A program made the translations under genes and the position numbers. A DNA stretch of 13,432 bases from Cyclostephanos tholiformis. Lineage: Eukaryota; Bacillariophyta; Thalassiosirophyceae; Thalassiosirales; Thalassiosiraceae. Shown in pieces: positions 1 through 9,856 of this stretch. The notes below the pieces were generated by a model. It had not been told where the DNA came from. It ran no database searches and saw only the letters and a list, made by a program, of their open reading frames with translations. Location: positions 1 through 13,432 of the forward strand of contig JALLPB010000714.1 in NCBI GenBank assembly GCA_036939975.1. The letters are read 5' to 3'. Numbering within the stretch: the first letter of the stretch is position 1; every line of letters starts with the position of its first letter.

Positions 1-832
1 ATTCGTCCTTATCTTTATCTTTTTTGTTTTTGTTCCACACTTTCTGTTTTTCGAATGGGTTCCGAGCGCCTTGGTAGGAGACTTTGAAATGCTTGCTGAG
101 GACAGTCATATTCGTCGGGATGGAATTAACGTCGGTAATGAGGTAGTCTCCGTCACCTTTCTTAACCGGGGCGAACGCAAAGTGTTTATCGACTATCTTC
201 CCATTGCGGAGGAGTTCCCTCAGAGCTCCGATAAAGTGATCTTCGGGTTTTTCGGCGGGTAATTGGATAGATGATTCCACGATGGTTCGGGGGTGGGCAT
301 GTTTATAAACTGGCGTTTTTAGGGCACTCTTTTTCGGTAGGGAAGCGTTTAGTGGTTTTGTTGTTGCCGTGGACGGGTTAGGAGCGTGTACTCTTACTTC
401 GCTGGCGAACCTTGCACTCTTCTTGGGTGGAGATTGTAGAACTAGTTCTTTTTCGACGGCAGGGGTTTTTTCCTTTTCTTCGGTATCAATATCCAGTTCC
501 ATGTCGGCGCCGTATTGCAACAATCGATCGATGGAATCGTCTCCATCCGAATCCGATCTATTACGTCTGGTGGGGTCGTCCGGGGATATTGTCGCTCGAT
601 TCGCTTCCTCTTGCTTTCGTCGTTCATTGTCAGTTTTCTTTCTTAGCTCTTCTTCTATCTTTTATTGCTCGTCTCTCTTCTTTTTCTCGGCTTGCCTCTT
701 CTCTTTCTCGATATCCCGTTGGCGTTGTAATTCCTTCTCAGCTGCTTGGCGCTCCTGTTGAAGCATGTTGCACTCCGTGTTCAGTTTGTTGGCTGCGTCC
801 GATTGCCGGGGATTCCTAGTAATTGCTGGCAT
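1..832 (-). pseudogene. Interrupted coiled-coil ORF of unknown identity (ORF B), runs off left edge
   Basis: I do not recognise this protein. Reading from the ATG at 832-830, the frame stays open to the window edge (277 codons) except for one TAA at 664-662 (codon 57). Residues about 13-80 are a highly charged Glu/Lys/Arg/Gln coiled coil that continues unbroken on both sides of the TAA, so the stop lies inside coding-type sequence; CAA to TAA is a single transition. Next come an Asp/Ser-rich stretch, a basic part with repeated P-K-K-S-A, and a more globular segment around 'SIPTNMTVLSKHFKV'. Codons are AT-richer than in neighbouring genes. It begins 34 nt after the end of ORF A, on the same strand but in another frame, which suggests a mobile element or viral-type two-ORF unit rather than a host gene. 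A spliced host gene, or stop readthrough, remains possible. Confidence 0.4.
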
Positions 833-866
833 TTTGGTTTTTATAGTGATAGAAGATGATTTATGT

Positions 867-1433
867 TTAACCTTCCTGCTTAACACCAATGTAGACCTCT
901 TTGTTCTCTTGCTTGTTGTTAATGTTGCTCTCGATTTGTCTGAATAGTTCTTCTTCTGCGATACTGTCGTCGTGGTAACTGGATGTAGTGGACTGGTCGT
1001 CGTCGCTATCCCAGTGAGTTTCTCCGCTATCACTTGGATCCTGGTAGTCCTCGATAGCCCGCCTCTCTGGATTTTCCGTGTCGACGTGTAGCGCGATGCG
1101 GGCACCTAGTGTTGGTCCGTACTTCTTTTCGGATTCGTGGAGAAAATAACCTTCCTCGCCGAAGAGAATACAGGAGCACCTTCTTTCCGAGTCAAGCGTA
1201 CGCAATTGCTCGTTGCGGAGTTTGATGTAGATGCGGATACTACGACGTCGCTTGTTGTGCAGGGCTCGATCGACTTGCCGAAGATGATCAAGAACTCTCT
1301 ACCGGAGGAGACGTTCTTGTTTTTTCCTGTCGTGGCGGTGTACAGCCTGGTTGAATTGATCAAGGATTGCTTGGTCGGACGAGGTAGTTTGATCGGGAAT
1401 AGTGGTGAAAATTCCAGTTGATTGCAATGACAT
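867..1433 (-). pseudogene. Interrupted ORF of unknown identity (ORF A) upstream of ORF B
   Basis: I do not recognise this protein. The frame runs from an ATG at 1433-1431 to a TAA at 869-867 (189 codons) with one in-frame TAG at 1301-1299 (codon 45). The frame is also open upstream to about 1505, but without an ATG. Both sides of the TAG look like one charged helical domain: '...HDRKKQERLLR' before it and 'RVLDHLRQVDRALHNKRRR' after it. TAG is one transition from CAG. The C-terminal part is acidic (Asp/Glu/Ser) and ends in Asn/Lys/Gln-rich sequence. The ORF B frame overlaps it (open from 1105), so a +1 shift could in principle join the two products. Either a decayed gene or a recoded element would fit; nothing diagnostic such as a reverse-transcriptase motif or zinc knuckle is visible. 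Confidence 0.35.
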
Positions 1434-1868
1434 GTTGTAGCCGTGAGAAGGATGAGTACCATTACCGAGAGGGTGGAAGCGGGAGGTTTGAGGTTTAGGT
1501 GGCACATCTTTTATTAGTGTTGGTCGATTTTAGGTTTGTCGGAAGTTGTGTTATGTTGTGATGTTGTAATGTCGAAATTATTATTTTTGTTTTGTTGCTT
1601 GCTGACCACTAATGCCAAGGCTTGTAATACCTGACGATGGTGATGTCAATAATAGTGGTTGTGGGGTCAGTATTCGTCAGCGGAAAGACAAATCTGCTGA
1701 GAAAATTTGCAGTTAATTATTTTATATTGTTCCTGAACGGTGTGTGTCGATTTTATGGTCCGGAGGTCGGTGGATATGATGGAGTAGCATCTACGCGTAA
1801 TCTCCGTGTTACTTTTAGTTTTTAAGGTTGACTGATCTGAACGAAAAGTATAATCCAACGGAAAACCA
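1434..1868. other. Intergenic region between ORF A and the SNAPC3-like gene
   Basis: No gene is supportable here. The stretch is AT-richer than the coding DNA to its right. It should contain the divergent 5' regions of ORF A (minus) and the SNAPC3-like gene (plus). An AT-rich block at about 1712-1732 ('TTAATTATTTTATATTG') lies roughly 140 bp upstream of the plus-strand start codon and could be a core-promoter element, but no motif is decisive. The frame of the downstream gene has a TAA 18 nt before its ATG at 1869. Confidence 0.4.
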
Positions 1869-4058
1869 ATGAATGACGACGTAACCAAAGTCAAGACCGC
1901 GAGGGACTGCGCCCGTCGATGGGCAAGTCTCCTCGAGGCGGCGAGATCCACGGGTATCGGCGATCGGCGGTACTGGGAGCGACGATGGCGTCGGTCGAAA
2001 GAGAGCGGGTCCCACTCCCACTCCGACGACGACGACGACGACGACTGCGCGTCGTCGTCGTCGTTGTTCGATTGCTCCGACCTGATCGTTCCCCCATCTC
2101 ACGACCTGGTGAATCGCGAGGTCGACGACGGCGTGCGTCGGTGGAATGATCTCGCCTCCCGCGTCGTCGTTCTCGATGGGGAGGAGGACGACCGCGATCA
2201 CGACCACCACGATGACGACGACGTCGTTTTCGACGATCGTGACCACGGGTGGGGCGGGAAGGTCGATGGGCGGTCGGCCACGACGATCCCGAGCGCCACG
2301 ACGTCGAGACGGCGACGGCGCGACTTCGACCTCCTCCTGGACGCGACCGAGGGGGGGGATAAACGGAAGCAGCGGCTGATGCCGCGAGGATTCGACTACG
2401 CCTGCCGTGGGGGGGGGAGGAGGAGGGGGGGGGGGGATGACCGCGGCGGCGGCGGCGACGACGACGACGAGGACGACGAGGAAGGAGGAATGGGGGGTAA
2501 TCATCGACGTCCGAGAGTGATTTCGCTCCTTGATCCGACGAAGACGTTGGATTACGAGGAGGAGCTGTGGCGCGTCGTCTTTCGGCCCGTGAGGACGTCT
2601 CGAGAGTTGGAGGGGATATACGGCCTCGGGGGTAGGGATACGATGCCGATGAAGGATAGGAAGGAGGAGGAGGAGGAGGAGAAAGCGGAGGACGACACGA
2701 CGTCCACGACTAATGATCGATATCTCCGTGGATGCCGACACACCCTCGCGGTCAAGCGAAATCTGAGGCTGTGGTTCGCTAAGTACAGTCGGATTGACGC
2801 TCACTCCCTTGGACGGCTACGCGTCAGGGATCGACATTCCTATCCCCCCCTTCGAAACTATGATTCGTTCGCCGCCACCATCCCGGGACGACGAGACGGT
2901 GCGGATACGCTGTTGAGATTCGAAATCCTGCGACATTCGCAGAATCTCAGGCGCGGGTCTGGGGTGGACGATAATCGTCTCGAGGTGGAGTTGCACGGCG
3001 GACAGCACACGCTGTTGGACTTGCATCGCCTTGTGGTGGAATATGCGATCAACGGCGACGGATGCGGTGGCGGTGGTAGTAGATTCGATGGGATCGTGAT
3101 AAGCCCTATATCCGACGCCGATCCCGTCGTGGGTGGCGTATTTTTCGTCGAGGGTACTTTCTACACTTGCGGAGAGGTTGGGAAACGCGTCGGAAAGTCC
3201 ATCGTTCGTTGGTTGGACGGCAGGGAGGAATCTACTGATGGAGCCATAATAACAGACGAGAGGGAGAGCGCTGTCGATGCTGACGCGACCACATCATGGT
3301 CCCCGTCGCGACGGATTCATTTCCTTGGATTGTCGCATCCGTCGCCATCCCGGGCTAAGATCGTCCCAATGTCAGAGGTGAAGCTGGAAGACATCCCCCT
3401 TCGATTGGGCGTTCGATATTTTCACATGTTCATTCCGCCGCCGCCGCCGTCGTCGTTGCGTCTCCTCCTCCGAGGGCGAGGAAAGGACCAAGTCGGCGAG
3501 AACTTGTTTTCTTGGACCCTTGCCAACGAGTCGGCAGTATTCGTGACGGGAATACACACGATTAACATTAATTCCAATTCTTCCACGAAGAAGAGGATAA
3601 GATACAACGACCAATCCACGAAGGGCAATGACAAGAAGAGTAAAACAGAGGAAAGAAAGTTTCCAGTTATAATTCACGATTCATGGGCCTCTCAGAGGCA
3701 CATTTGTCTCGCTTGCAATCATTCTCCGGCATCGGTGGTAACCGTTAACGACGAACTCACGGACGCGGCCCCGCCGGGCTTGGATGTTAAAACGAACAAG
3801 GTTTACCTCCAGGGCGTGCCGATGTGTTCCTCGTGTTATCGAGCGTTGCATTACTACCCCGAGCAACAACATCAGGGCGGCGATGATGGGGTCGGGGGTG
3901 ACGACAGAAGCGCGGACGATTGCAACTCCCGCCGACCATCGCTGAAATTACGTCCGAGTAAACTCGGACAGGCGAGTCTGGTTTTCCCAATTGATGAATA
4001 TCTAAGACTGGCGACGGCCACATCTCTGGAAGAAATTTCGAACATTTCTGCTTTTTGA
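1869..4058 (+). CDS. SNAPC3: snRNA-activating protein complex subunit 3 (SNAPC3/SNAP50)-like protein
   Basis: Predicted 729-aa intronless protein. In the known family, SNAPC3 is the SNAPc subunit that helps recognise the proximal sequence element of snRNA promoters (Pol II and Pol III) in the nucleus. Family features are in order in the C-terminal half: 'GQHTLLDL' (378-385), 'GVFFVEGTFY' (423-432), 'DIPLRLGVRY' (508-517), then a zinc-type pair C613-x2-C616 and C653-x2-C656 around 'VVTVNDEL', ending in 'LHYY' (660-663). Residues 1-300 are unlike the family: low-complexity Asp, Glu, Arg and Gly runs, including a Gly block from long G tracts near 2409-2440. About 30 residues rich in Pro/Leu/Arg (521-549) interrupt the domain, and the usual Cys/His stretch after the LRLG segment is not seen. 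The start is fixed by an upstream in-frame TAA at 1848-1850. It converges on the channel gene, with 152 bp between the stops. Confidence 0.75.
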   Translation: MNDDVTKVKTARDCARRWASLLEAARSTGIGDRRYWERRWRRSKESGSHSHSDDDDDDDCASSSSLFDCSDLIVPPSHDLVNREVDDGVRRWNDLASRVVVLDGEEDDRDHDHHDDDDVVFDDRDHGWGGKVDGRSATTIPSATTSRRRRRDFDLLLDATEGGDKRKQRLMPRGFDYACRGGGRRRGGGDDRGGGGDDDDEDDEEGGMGGNHRRPRVISLLDPTKTLDYEEELWRVVFRPVRTSRELEGIYGLGGRDTMPMKDRKEEEEEEKAEDDTTSTTNDRYLRGCRHTLAVKRNLRLWFAKYSRIDAHSLGRLRVRDRHSYPPLRNYDSFAATIPGRRDGADTLLRFEILRHSQNLRRGSGVDDNRLEVELHGGQHTLLDLHRLVVEYAINGDGCGGGGSRFDGIVISPISDADPVVGGVFFVEGTFYTCGEVGKRVGKSIVRWLDGREESTDGAIITDERESAVDADATTSWSPSRRIHFLGLSHPSPSRAKIVPMSEVKLEDIPLRLGVRYFHMFIPPPPPSSLRLLLRGRGKDQVGENLFSWTLANESAVFVTGIHTININSNSSTKKRIRYNDQSTKGNDKKSKTEERKFPVIIHDSWASQRHICLACNHSPASVVTVNDELTDAAPPGLDVKTNKVYLQGVPMCSSCYRALHYYPEQQHQGGDDGVGGDDRSADDCNSRRPSLKLRPSKLGQASLVFPIDEYLRLATATSLEEISNISAF

Positions 4059-4210
4059 TGGGTTGTGATGCATCTTGCCTCTGGAGGTAAGACAATAGGA
4101 TCTACTTGCATTGTACATAAATTTTCACATCATCCGTAGAATAATTCCTGGGCTTAATCAGTGGCTTACATAACATGTTTACCCGGGCTGTCCAATTCAA
4201 CTCAACACAT

Positions 4211-7200
4211 CTATTCGTCTCCTTCTATTTCGAAAAGCTGCGCAACCTCGGATATACCATAGTTGTGCCCATCGCCAACACCAACACTGTCCACTTGCTT
4301 CGGTTTATCAAAGGATAAATGGACTGGTTTTGCTGGACTATGATACTTCAGCCCCAGTTTCTTCGTTACTTCTAAGCTAAAGCTGGCGAGGTCGGCTTGA
4401 GATTGCTTGATGGGACCAATATTCTGCCACATCTCTCTGTGTGTGGCGTCAATAACATACTCGATGAAGTTGAGTTCCATCTCGACCCTCGTAGCGCGAA
4501 ATGCGTTCAGCTGTACCCACTGCAGTAAGCGTGGCGGTGTGTGTGTTGGGGAGGGGGGGGGGAGGGCATTTCTGAGGAAGTGAAAAAGGTAGGTTCATAG
4601 ACACACTTTAAAGGCACGAGATTCACCTCTCTTGGCCTATCCTTGATAAATTTCTCGATGGCCGTCTGATAAACTTTTATCATCTGAAATGGAGCATCAG
4701 TGCTGAACTTCATGTACACACAAACACTGGCTTTCGGGCTTCTCCTGCATTAATGAGTGGAATAAAGTTAGACATTTGTCAGAGACACCGCAATGCTTTT
4801 ATGCGGACATCGAATTAATACTCACTTCGCATTAACGATTCTTAATCGAGCAAGCGATCCATTTGAATATGTGGCAACTTCGTTGGTTGATGCAAATCTG
4901 ACAGTTGTAGTAAAGACTGTCACCTTCTCAACAAACCAAGTGCTTGAGCCTGCAGGATTAGTATCTTTTGCTGGGTCAGAGAGACTTATTTTGTCTCCTA
5001 TGTCATAGGGCCGTCGAACAAAGATCAACAGTATACCCTCAAAATATTTCGATGACGCCGGTCCAAACATGAACGAAAAACTGAAGAAGAAAGCAAATAC
5101 ACTACCAATCGGCCCCCATTGTCTATAGCCGAGAATCACGAGGACGAGGAGAATCTGGACGATGTAGAAAAACACGTTTATGATCATCGCAAATACGTCG
5201 TCGATGGAGCTAGAGTTGGCCAGGCTTGCGCGGAACAGGCGAAGGTCTTTATACACGTCGTCAATACTGCTAACGAAGTCTAGCCTTGTCAAAAATCCTT
5301 GGCGGTCAGGTCTAAACAATTTGATGAGCGCCTTCGCCTTGTCTCGCATCAGCATGCGATTGCTGTCATAGCAGATTTCAGAAAGCGTTTCAAAAGGCAG
5401 AAGAATGTCATTCGGAGTTCTTTTCTGCAGTGTTTTGTACAGTCTTTCTGAGCTCTCGACGCACGATCCTCTCGTCTGCGCCAGCCCGAACGCAGGAGTA
5501 AATGGATAGGTGTCGTCCATCGTTGCTATTGCTTGTCTGAATTGAAGTATATCAGTGATAGAAGCTTTTGACTTGGAGTTCGATTTGTAGTCGGGCTCTT
5601 CCCAATCCTCCAGCAGGTGCATTATTTCGTTTCTAGCGCTTGAACTTAGCACCGATGACGATCGTCTAGATGCGCGTGTAGATCCGAGTCGACTTGCGAC
5701 ATCTAATAGAGATTTTCCAAAGCCTAGATGCTTGTTTAGTGTTTCACCAGTAGGGCGGTCAACATCGTCTGGACCTTCAGAATCAGTCTCATCCGCCGAT
5801 TTGAATGCAACTGTTTTCATGGGATACGAGAGACGGTGTCCAACGTCCCCGGTGAATATCTCATTATCAATCTCTCTGGCAAGGTGGCTCACTTGACTGA
5901 TTAGCAACATTTTGGCCAATAACGTATCTAGTTCTGACGAATAGTGTGCGAACGAACGCCTTCCCAGGAAGGTCGCAAGCCACAATCGCTTGAGGGATGT
6001 TGTCAACCCTACAAATAACATCGCCAATAACAATCTCAAGTAATATTCATCATTCAAAAATGAGCCAGCAGGATTGCTAAGGCAACGCGATTAGCGATGC
6101 CGATTTGGGAAGGTAGCAATAATTTGTTAAAGATAACCACGTTGTCCATATTAATGCCATCGTGTATAGTATGCACGCACCTTTCGTTGAACAATCCGAT
6201 TTCGTCCTGCCAAAACAGCCAGTGCCTGGGAAACTGCGTCAGTGTTGGACAAATTTTTAGATGGTGGTGTGACCGAACTGGAAAGCAATACAAGATCGGC
6301 ATATCCGATTCCAACTCACCCTGTGACTGCCGTAGAGACAGCAAAAATCCGCAACCGACCAAAATGTCAATACAAAGGGCCATCCTCTTGCTTGCACAAT
6401 CATCAGGGTGGCGAACCAACCGAACATCTTGAAAAAGATAGGCGTGCGTAGCGCCAGAATGTCGATTACGATGACCTCCCCCGTCTTCACGCACGCCAGT
6501 ACGAAGACCTGCCGTAAGAAAAACAAGACCCACCAACTCCTGTCATGTTATTCGAGGGAGGATTTTAGTTATGAGAAGTATTTGCAAATATCATTTTTCG
6601 TTATTTTTCGTGTCATACTTGCCATGAAGCGTTGTAGTCGTCCACTCCCGCCACTACCTCTACCACCTCAATGCTCCCCACCATCGGATTACCCACTCCA
6701 TAGTACAAAATAATAGCGATGATCAACAACGGGAGCATCACAAAGCAGATACTGTGGGTGGCCATCTCCTTGAAAGCGGGGAGCTTCGGTTTGATCAAAT
6801 CGTAATAGAATCTCTGCATTTGGAACTTCGACCGTTGTCTCAGGGATGATCGTCGCAACTGAGATTCTCTTCGGTCCTCGCGAAGCAAAACCTTTCCAGC
6901 ACCTCCAATTTCTTCGTCGTGAGGGTCGCCACCCTCATCGATAGCCTCGTCGTCCACGCCGGTATCAGTCGCGGCGGTAGGGTGGTCGTTTTGCTGGGCC
7001 AGATACTCAACACCCGCGAATAGATTATCGACTCCACCGTCCTTCGATAGCATCGCGGCCGTCAGTTGATGCCGGTGACCGCCACCGTGCAACGCGGCAA
7101 TTTGCGAAAGCTCGTCAGCCATGCTCTTTGCGGCGATGGTTTTAGTTTTTCGGTGCCTCAGCCCCGTGGTTTCCGTGGGACTTTTTGGAGAGGCAATGGG

Positions 7201-9357
7201 ATCGCCATCTTTGGACCTCGTCTTCGAATCATCGTCCATGACGGATCGCGGGCTCGCTTCTTTTCTTTCGGTAGATATTTGATCAGAACTTAGAGGCTTT
7301 AGTGCCACCGTCGCTGCCGCGGCTGCTGCTGTCACGTCGTCAATGTTCAAATCTGCCCTCCACACGCCCTCCGCCAGTTTAGGGTCTCGCTCTTCCGGCA
7401 ACGTCCCATCGATGCGACCTTTTGCATCGTATTCGGGTACCCATGCGGAATCTTCAAAGATCGACTCGCCCCTCTGGCGACTGTACATGCTTGTCTTAGG
7501 ACTGTGCTCGGATTCGAAAGTCGAAAGGGCGGACACATCCCTGGAGAGCCCGGGCGGGGAAATCACCTTAACTGGAAAATCCTCGCGATCGCTTTTAGTC
7601 GGGGTCGCGACTGCATTACGATTGCCGGCGACACCAGCATCTCTCATTTGCGCGTCTAAACCCTCGATGGTTTTGCGGCCCACATTGCTACTCGCCATGT
7701 TGTGCGCCTGCAATGCCTCCAGGATCGCAACATCGACCTCGTTCCCAAATTGACTGACCTGGGCGACGTGCCCCTTCCTCGACAGGGTCATTTCTGATTT
7801 GCGCTCTCGAACGACCTCCCAGAGACTCCTCTTCGGGACGACACTTTTCGATCGGGTGTCAGGCGGCATCTCCGATACATCCAACACACGATACGCACCG
7901 GAATCGCCATCTCCTCTCCCCGGCGACGTCGCCGACGCGAAGAAAGCATCGTTGTCGCGCGACGAAGCGTCGGCCGCAGTCGCGACGACCGAACCGATGC
8001 CCCCATCGCCCTCCACGCCACCGTCTTCGTTGTCCGGGAGCATCGGCCAGACCACTCCCTCGCCCGTCAACCCACCATCGTCGACGTCGCCAAGACGATA
8101 GTCGTCGTCATCGTCGAGGAGGATCGGCTGCAATATCCCGAGGGTGTCGAATGCCGCCTCCTCCTCCTTCTTGTATCCGTCGTTACCTTGCGACATGTCA
8201 GCCGCCCCCCCCCCGTGTGAGAAAGCGACTGGCTCGGACGCCCAGCTCACGCCCCGCCTGTGAGACGACGGGTGGATAGCGAGAAATGATGGGGGTTTCG
8301 TCGTCGCGGGTTGCTGGGCGGTGGCGGGGGACGGAGGAAGCGGGGGACGATGACCGACCAATCCAACGACAGCAGACGGCGGCTGCTGCTGCTGCTGCTG
8401 CTCCTCCGTTGTCGGCGAATCCCCCTCCGCCTCTGCCTCTGCCACCGAATCCGGATCCGTGAGGTTCGATAGATACGAGGAGTCGCCGGTGCTTAGCACG
8501 CGACGATGACCGAGGAGCGGCCCGACCTGCCTCGGGGGAGGGGGGAGGTGAATGTGCACGACGTCGACCATGCCCCCTCCTCCTCCTCCCCCCCCTTCCC
8601 CCATGCCGATGACGACCCCTCCTACTCCAACCCCTCCGGCCCCTCCGTTCCCGCCGCCCCCCCCCGCCACACCACCGCCACCGATGGCCCAGCGCGGAGG
8701 GAGGGGCGGTCGCTTCTTCTTCTCGCGCCCGCCTCCCGCCCCCCCCGCCGCCAACGACGACGACGGCGCGTTGTTGTTACTGCCGTTGGCGGGTGCATTA
8801 CCCCCCCCACCTTGTATCCCCATCCCCCTGTGGTAATTATCCCCCCTCGAGAACAGGCTTTGGGACGACGACGAGTACGACGACGCGTGATGGTGGTGGC
8901 CGTAGTGCGGTTCGGTCGTTCCCGATCCACGCGATAAGGGGGGAGGCGAGAGAGTCGTGATAACGTCGCTGTGTACCGATTCGGGGGGGGGCGAATGTGG
9001 ATACGTCGTTATTACCTCGTCGACTCCCACGGCGTCGGGGCTCATCGTCATGTCGTCGATCTCGTCCGTCGCATCGACGTTAATTGGGACGTATGACGCA
9101 CGCGATCGGTCCGAGCGTTCGCCCCCCCTGTCGTCGGGGGTGGTATCGTTCGATAGGGTTAGGAACAAGATGTCCTCGCCGTTGAGGATTGGCGAATCGG
9201 CGGCCGTCGACGCGGACGTCGGATGCGGCGGCGGCGGCGGCGCGGCGCGACGACGGGCGGATGAAGCCGAGGACGACGACGACGACGACCGCGCGACGAC
9301 GTTCCCGATGAAAGAGTCGTCGCGGTCGCGGTCGCGGTGGTCACCGAAGCTCGGCAT
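4211..9357 (-). CDS. MscS-like (MSL-type) mechanosensitive ion channel, six exons, 1561 aa
   Basis: Predicted joins on the minus strand: exons 9357-6623, 6539-6320, 6233-6181, 6076-4826, 4744-4627, 4519-4211; phases agree and give 4686 nt. The family forms stretch-gated channels of low selectivity in plasma or organelle membranes. Residues 1-865 are mostly disordered: Ser, Gly, Pro, Gln and Asp runs, no signal peptide. Membrane segments follow: about 869-886, 914-940, 952-982 and 1015-1040. A degenerate EF-hand-like loop sits at 1258-1269 (R-P-D-R-Q-G-F-L-T, last residue D). The MscS core comprises a helix at 1300-1319, the pore-lining helix with 'FGPASSKYFEG' (1340-1350) and 'RRPYDIGDKI', and the beta domain with 'FTTTVRFASTNEVATYSNGS'. 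The C-terminal domain (about 1421-1545) resembles the family alpha/beta domain ('RPRE|W'). The ATG at 9357 has an in-frame upstream TAG. Which membrane it occupies cannot be read from the sequence. Confidence 0.85.
4537..4566 (+). repeat. GT microsatellite followed by G tracts inside channel intron 5
   Basis: The plus strand has (GT)5 followed by G4, a G10 run at 4553-4562 and G3. On the coding (minus) strand this is a C-rich/CA stretch 3' of the intron 5 donor and just before the acceptor at 4520. It therefore probably serves as the polypyrimidine tract of that 107-nt intron. The G-rich strand could form a quadruplex, and such a run is also a place where assembly length may be wrong, without harm to the reading frame. 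Confidence 0.6.
6540..6622 (-). other. GC-AG intron 1 of the MscS-like gene (83 nt)
   Basis: The coding strand reads ...TCATG|GCAAGTATGAC...AACATGACAG|GAGTTGG. Splicing here joins TG to G and gives 'NASWSWWVLFFLRQVF', which continues the membrane domain in frame. The neighbouring GT (at 6618-6617) would force another frame that lacks hydrophobic segments in the following 220 bases. Apart from the C at +2, the donor matches the 5' splice-site consensus through +8, as is typical of GC-AG introns. Confidence 0.75.
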
Positions 9358-9856
9358 GCCAAGGGATTTGGGATGATGAGGTATTATGACCCCCCTCTAC
9401 GCTCTCTATCTCTCTCTCGATTTCTTACGCTCGTCGTGTTCTACGGTGTCGTGGGGGTCATTTTTTTTGAATTTCGCACCGAGGGATTTTTTCGTGCTGC
9501 TCATTGGTGGGACTCGAGAAAATCTGAACCACGATACTACATGATATTGGATTTACATTGTCCAACAAACCCAATCATCCCACGACCAACTGCTCTCAGC
9601 TCGCGTTGCAACTCGCATTATTGTGTCCGGATGGGATCTAGCTTGCGAGTTGAAGACTTGATCAGTGGACGCATGTCAACCGGATTGACCCTTTCAAGCT
9701 TAATATGAGATATCTCCCAGAAACGTGCGGGAGACGAGGAATAAAAGTCGGATAAATAAAAGTAAACTACTGGTGTGAATAATGACTAATCTTTCCCCAC
9801 TTTGAATAACTGGGAGGGATTCGAGGAGGGGCAATAACGGCCCCGTGCGAGGTTTT
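9358..9856. other. Intergenic region: promoter side of the channel gene and 3' flank of the plastid-protein gene
   Basis: No gene is supportable here. Immediately upstream of the channel start codon the coding (minus) strand is GA-rich (complement of CT-repeat sequence at about 9391-9421), probably 5' UTR or core promoter. A CCAAT pentamer on the minus strand (9503-9507) lies about 146 bp upstream of that ATG, a plausible but unproven CCAAT box. The right-hand part, from about 9720 to 9856, is the 3' flank of the minus-strand plastid-protein gene and is T-rich on that strand. No RNA gene or repeat is visible. Confidence 0.4.

Noticed and set aside
1..1433. Stop-codon reassignment (TAA/TAG read as Gln) to explain the interrupted ORFs
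   Set aside because: Neighbouring genes end cleanly at TAG (channel) and TAA (H3-like) right after conserved C-termini, and long genes here use only CAA/CAG for Gln.
2029..2475. Regular GAC/GAG/GGN repeats that might suggest a CRISPR-like or minisatellite array
   Set aside because: They are in-frame codon runs (poly-Asp, poly-Gly, Glu) with no spacer structure, and the genome is eukaryotic.
1815..2804. 329-codon open frame antisense to the SNAPC3-like gene, rich in Pro, Val and Arg
   Set aside because: It mirrors GAC/GGN-type trinucleotide runs of the sense gene, has no domain features, and the sense frame carries recognisable SNAPC3 motifs.
6054..6536. 160-codon minus-strand frame spanning channel introns 2 and 3
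   Set aside because: It reads through two good GT-AG introns and switches between sense and nonsense. Splicing gives the conserved membrane segments in one continuous frame.
8506..9376. Pro/Arg-rich open frames on the plus strand opposite channel exon 1
   Set aside because: They are low-complexity complements of the Gly/Ser/Asp runs in the channel's N-terminus; no start context or domain supports them.
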